Position numbers and translations under genes: made by a program | Assembly (NCBI GenBank): GCA_034433515.1 | Contig: DAOUAL010000086.1 | Location: 1-15,473 of the forward strand | Length of the DNA stretch: 15,473 bases | Reading direction: 5' to 3' | From: DAOTXS01 sp034433515 | Lineage (GTDB): Bacteria; Chloroflexota; Anaerolineae; UBA4142 | Shown here: positions 13,750-15,473 of the stretch, piece after piece | Layout: each line of letters opens with the position of its first letter | How positions within the stretch are numbered: the stretch's first letter is position 1 | Notes under the pieces: generated by a model | Seen by the model: the letters and a program-made list of their open reading frames with translations, nothing else | Databases searched by the model: none | What the model was told of the DNA's origin: nothing

Positions 13750-13787
13750 TTGGTGTAGGGCAAATTTGCAAATTTGCCCTACACCAA
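13750..13787. repeat. Perfect 38-bp palindrome
   Basis: Bases 13750-13768 (TTGGTGTAGGGCAAATTTG) are the exact reverse complement of 13769-13787, with no spacer. It starts 10 bp after the methyltransferase stop and ends 23 bp before the lipoprotein ATG. The GTAGGGCAAATTTGC core resembles a widespread bacterial dispersed palindrome (from memory). It would form a strong hairpin in RNA from either strand but lacks a T-run. Confidence 0.9.
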
Positions 13788-13810
13788 TCATCGGTTTACG
13801 GAATTTTCAA

Positions 13811-14659
13811 ATGTCCTCTCTGATCGCGAATGACAAACTCGTTTTGATTTTGGTTTTGGGTACCAGTTTGCTTGCGTGCAACCTTGGCACATTGATCGCC
13901 CCCGTCCCTACGCCCACGCTTGCGCCATTGCCAACAGCAACCGTCTTGGTCCAAGCCACCAATGTTCCCACGCGTCTCGCCCAACCTACGCCAACGTGGT
14001 GGGACAAGCAAATCAAAATGCCGGCGGGTGCCGAATACATTGGCGATGCCAAGCAAACCGCGTGGAGTACCCATGACACGAATGCAGCCAGTATCAAAGA
14101 TTGGATCGTTGAGCAAGCCAAGGCGGCTGGGTATCAAACGTTCGTCGTTACGCAATCGCCCGGCGCGATCTATGAAGTATTACTCGTGCAGGGTCAAACC
14201 GCATTTGCGGTGAACATCACACTCGGAAGCGAAACGGCGATTATTCGAGTGAGTCGGACTGGCGTGATGCATCTCCAGGTGAGTGACGTAACAAACATTG
14301 AGATAGATTTACCGATGCGAACGCGCGTGGATGTAACACCCGGGAGTGAAATTTCGATTGGCACGTCCATTCCTAGCCCGCAATGTGCTGGCTGCGAATA
14401 TTTTATCAACGTTCACATCGCGCCATTCAAAGGCGTAGGCAAGTACGATAGCAAGCCGGGCATTTCGATCATTGATGTTGAGTTGGTGCCAGGCGGCGAT
14501 CACGACCGGGATAATTTTCGTTGGGCGATTGGGGGATGCATCGTCGAGGTTAGGGCAAACAGTGGTTCCTTCGAGTGCAAGCAATTGCAAAACATCCACG
14601 ATCAAAGTCAGCGCGTGGATGTGAGTGGTACGTGGACGCAGCCGGCGAACGGCGGCTGA
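13811..14659 (+). CDS. Predicted lipoprotein of unknown function
   Basis: The 282-residue product starts MSSLIANDKLVLILVLGTSLLAC, a type II signal peptide with lipobox SLLAC and acylated Cys23, so it should be exported and anchored to the outer face of the membrane. A Pro/Thr-rich spacer follows (about 28-62: PVPTPTLAPLPTA and similar), common in Chloroflexota surface proteins. The mature part is a mixed, mostly beta region (about 65-282) with Cys192-x-x-Cys195 and two further Cys near the end (GGCIVEV, GSFECKQ), possibly disulfides. I recognise no named domain. The start at 13811 fits the signal peptide; the earlier in-frame ATG at 13736 would translate the palindrome. The ribosome site is weak (GGA 8 nt upstream). 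It converges on dtd with only 4 bp between the stops. Confidence 0.78.
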   Translation: MSSLIANDKLVLILVLGTSLLACNLGTLIAPVPTPTLAPLPTATVLVQATNVPTRLAQPTPTWWDKQIKMPAGAEYIGDAKQTAWSTHDTNAASIKDWIVEQAKAAGYQTFVVTQSPGAIYEVLLVQGQTAFAVNITLGSETAIIRVSRTGVMHLQVSDVTNIEIDLPMRTRVDVTPGSEISIGTSIPSPQCAGCEYFINVHIAPFKGVGKYDSKPGISIIDVELVPGGDHDRDNFRWAIGGCIVEVRANSGSFECKQLQNIHDQSQRVDVSGTWTQPANGG

Positions 14660-14663
14660 GCCC

Positions 14664-15104
14664 TCACGGTGAATCGAGGATGAGTGTTACAGGACCGTCG
14701 TTCAGAATGCGTACCAGCATTCGCGCCTGAAACTTGCCGGTTTCGACGTGCAAACCTTGCGCGCGCAAGTGCGTCACAAATCGTTCCACCAGCGGCTCGG
14801 CGATTTCCGGACGCGCGGCATCAATGAAATCCGGCCGCCGACCACGCCGGGTGTCGGCGTAAAGCGTAAATTGCGAGACGACGAGTGCGCTTGCACCCAC
14901 CTCGAGCGCGGAGCGATTGAACTTGCCCGCCTCGTCTTCAAAGATGCGGAGCATTGCGATTTTCTGCGCCAGCCAGCGTGCATCGGCTTCGGTATCATCA
15001 TGGGTTACGCCAATCAGAATCACCAAGCCGCGCCCAATCGCGCCGACGATTTGGTGATCTATGCTGACGGATGCTTCAGTTACCCGTTGAATCACGGCGC
15101 GCAT
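14664..15104 (-). CDS. dtd: D-aminoacyl-tRNA deacylase
   Basis: A 146-residue protein that hydrolyses D-amino acids (and glycine) wrongly attached to tRNA, protecting translation. It begins MRAVIQRVTEASVSID, and has the conserved VSQFTLYADTRRGRRPDF segment with the family Thr and the Gly-cisPro motif NDGPVT near the C-terminus, both characteristic of Dtd1. The length is standard. The ATG at 15104 is preceded by AGGGGA about 7 nt upstream; the longer open frame to 15413 runs across the divergent promoter and into the neighbouring gene, so it is not the start. It is divergent from the small gene at 15178 and convergent with the lipoprotein gene. Confidence 0.95.
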   Translation of the reverse strand: MRAVIQRVTEASVSIDHQIVGAIGRGLVILIGVTHDDTEADARWLAQKIAMLRIFEDEAGKFNRSALEVGASALVVSQFTLYADTRRGRRPDFIDAARPEIAEPLVERFVTHLRAQGLHVETGKFQARMLVRILNDGPVTLILDSP

Positions 15105-15119
15105 TCTTTTTCCCCTCGT

Positions 15120-15148
15120 TTGCGTAAATTGATAATCTCTGCTATGAT
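15120..15148 (+). promoter_or_regulatory. Promoter of the 15178 gene
   Basis: TTGCGT (15120-15125), a 17-bp spacer and TATGAT (15143-15148). The start site would be near 15155, with AGGTAGG (about 15160-15166) as a loosely spaced ribosome site before the ATG at 15178. Confidence 0.5.
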
Positions 15149-15173
15149 AGTTCCACAAAAGGTAGGTCGTCAA
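15144..15173 (-). promoter_or_regulatory. Promoter of dtd
   Basis: On the minus strand TTGACG (15173-15168), an 18-bp spacer and TATCAT (15149-15144). The -10 is the complement of the same heptamer TATGATA (15143-15149) that serves the plus-strand gene. Confidence 0.5.
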
Positions 15174-15177
15174 GCTG

Positions 15178-15473
15178 ATGTGGAAATTGTTAATGACGTG
15201 GGACATTCGTCCCGGTAAAGAATCGGAATATTTTGAATTTGCGGTACAAGAATTTGTGCCCAAACTCACGCGGCTAGGGGTGCAACCCACCGAGGCGTGG
15301 TACACCGTGTGGGGCGATGCGCCACAAATCTTGACCGGCTTTGTGGCGGAGGAACGCGCGACGATTGAACGTGCCTTGGAAAATGAAGAATGGAAAGCGT
15401 TGATGGAGCGCATGCAAAACTATGTAACGCATTTCAATCACAAGATTGTTCCAGCGATGGGCAACTTTCAACT
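15178..15473 (+). CDS. Small conserved-looking protein, cut by the window end
   Basis: From the ATG at 15178 the frame is open to the last base (98 codons, no stop seen): MWKLLMTWDIRPGKESEYFEF and on to AWYTVWGDAPQILTGFVAEE and HFNHKIVPAMGNFQ. The start resembles short alpha/beta ferredoxin-like proteins (ABM or NIPSNAP-like, monooxygenase-type fold) in having an MTWDIRPGKESEYFEF strand-turn-helix, but no catalytic residue can be named and the assignment is tentative. The composition and clean frame fit a real gene. It is divergent from dtd and shares its promoter region. Confidence 0.7.
   Translation, partial: MWKLLMTWDIRPGKESEYFEFAVQEFVPKLTRLGVQPTEAWYTVWGDAPQILTGFVAEERATIERALENEEWKALMERMQNYVTHFNHKIVPAMGNFQ

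Noticed and set aside
14664..15413. Full 249-residue open frame for dtd
   Set aside because: Dtd proteins start at MRAVIQRV and are about 145-150 residues; the extension crosses the divergent promoter and the neighbouring gene.

Overview
The window looks like a chromosomal stretch of a moderately GC-rich bacterium, most likely a member of the Chloroflexota. The pointers are an isopentenyl phosphate kinase in an otherwise bacterial gene set, a lipoprotein with a Pro/Thr-rich spacer behind its lipobox, a fused glycogen synthase-phosphorylase, and several dispersed-type inverted repeats. This is inference: no rRNA, tRNA or ribosomal protein marker is present. I see no CRISPR array, prophage or complete insertion sequence.

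Layout. 1-394 holds a perfect 203-bp hairpin and then the gatB promoter. 395-1852 is gatB. 1873-3060 starts with a textbook sigma70 promoter and a small intact gene of unknown function. It continues with a decayed gene (receiver remnant plus Rab/Ras-like GTPase) broken by point lesions and by a 105-bp MITE-like insertion, and ends in a bidirectional terminator. 3061-3294 is intergenic and rich in inverted repeats. 3295-4095 (minus) is isopentenyl phosphate kinase. Its promoter lies back to back with that of nagA (4238-5404), which runs with a GNAT / GNAT-like / cNMP-binding-like fusion gene (5443-6957).

A new promoter at 6963-6990 starts a co-directional run. It holds a D-2-hydroxyacid dehydrogenase, a HAD phosphatase joined to it by a 1-nt TGATG overlap, a dead DUF4160 gene, its intact DUF2442 partner, and a 1200-residue protein joining a GT5 glycogen synthase to a GT35 alpha-glucan phosphorylase. 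A class I methyltransferase follows. After a 38-bp perfect palindrome comes a lipoprotein gene that converges, with a 4-bp gap, on dtd (minus strand). dtd in turn diverges from a small gene cut by the window end, and the two promoters appear to share one -10 heptamer.

Working together: the genes are mostly housekeeping or metabolic (tRNA-dependent amidation, D-aminoacyl-tRNA proofreading, isoprenoid precursor supply, amino-sugar recycling, storage glucan turnover). The most unusual items are the glucan synthase-phosphorylase fusion, the MITE-like element in the GTPase gene, and the two freshly broken genes whose ancestral frames can be reconstructed base by base.
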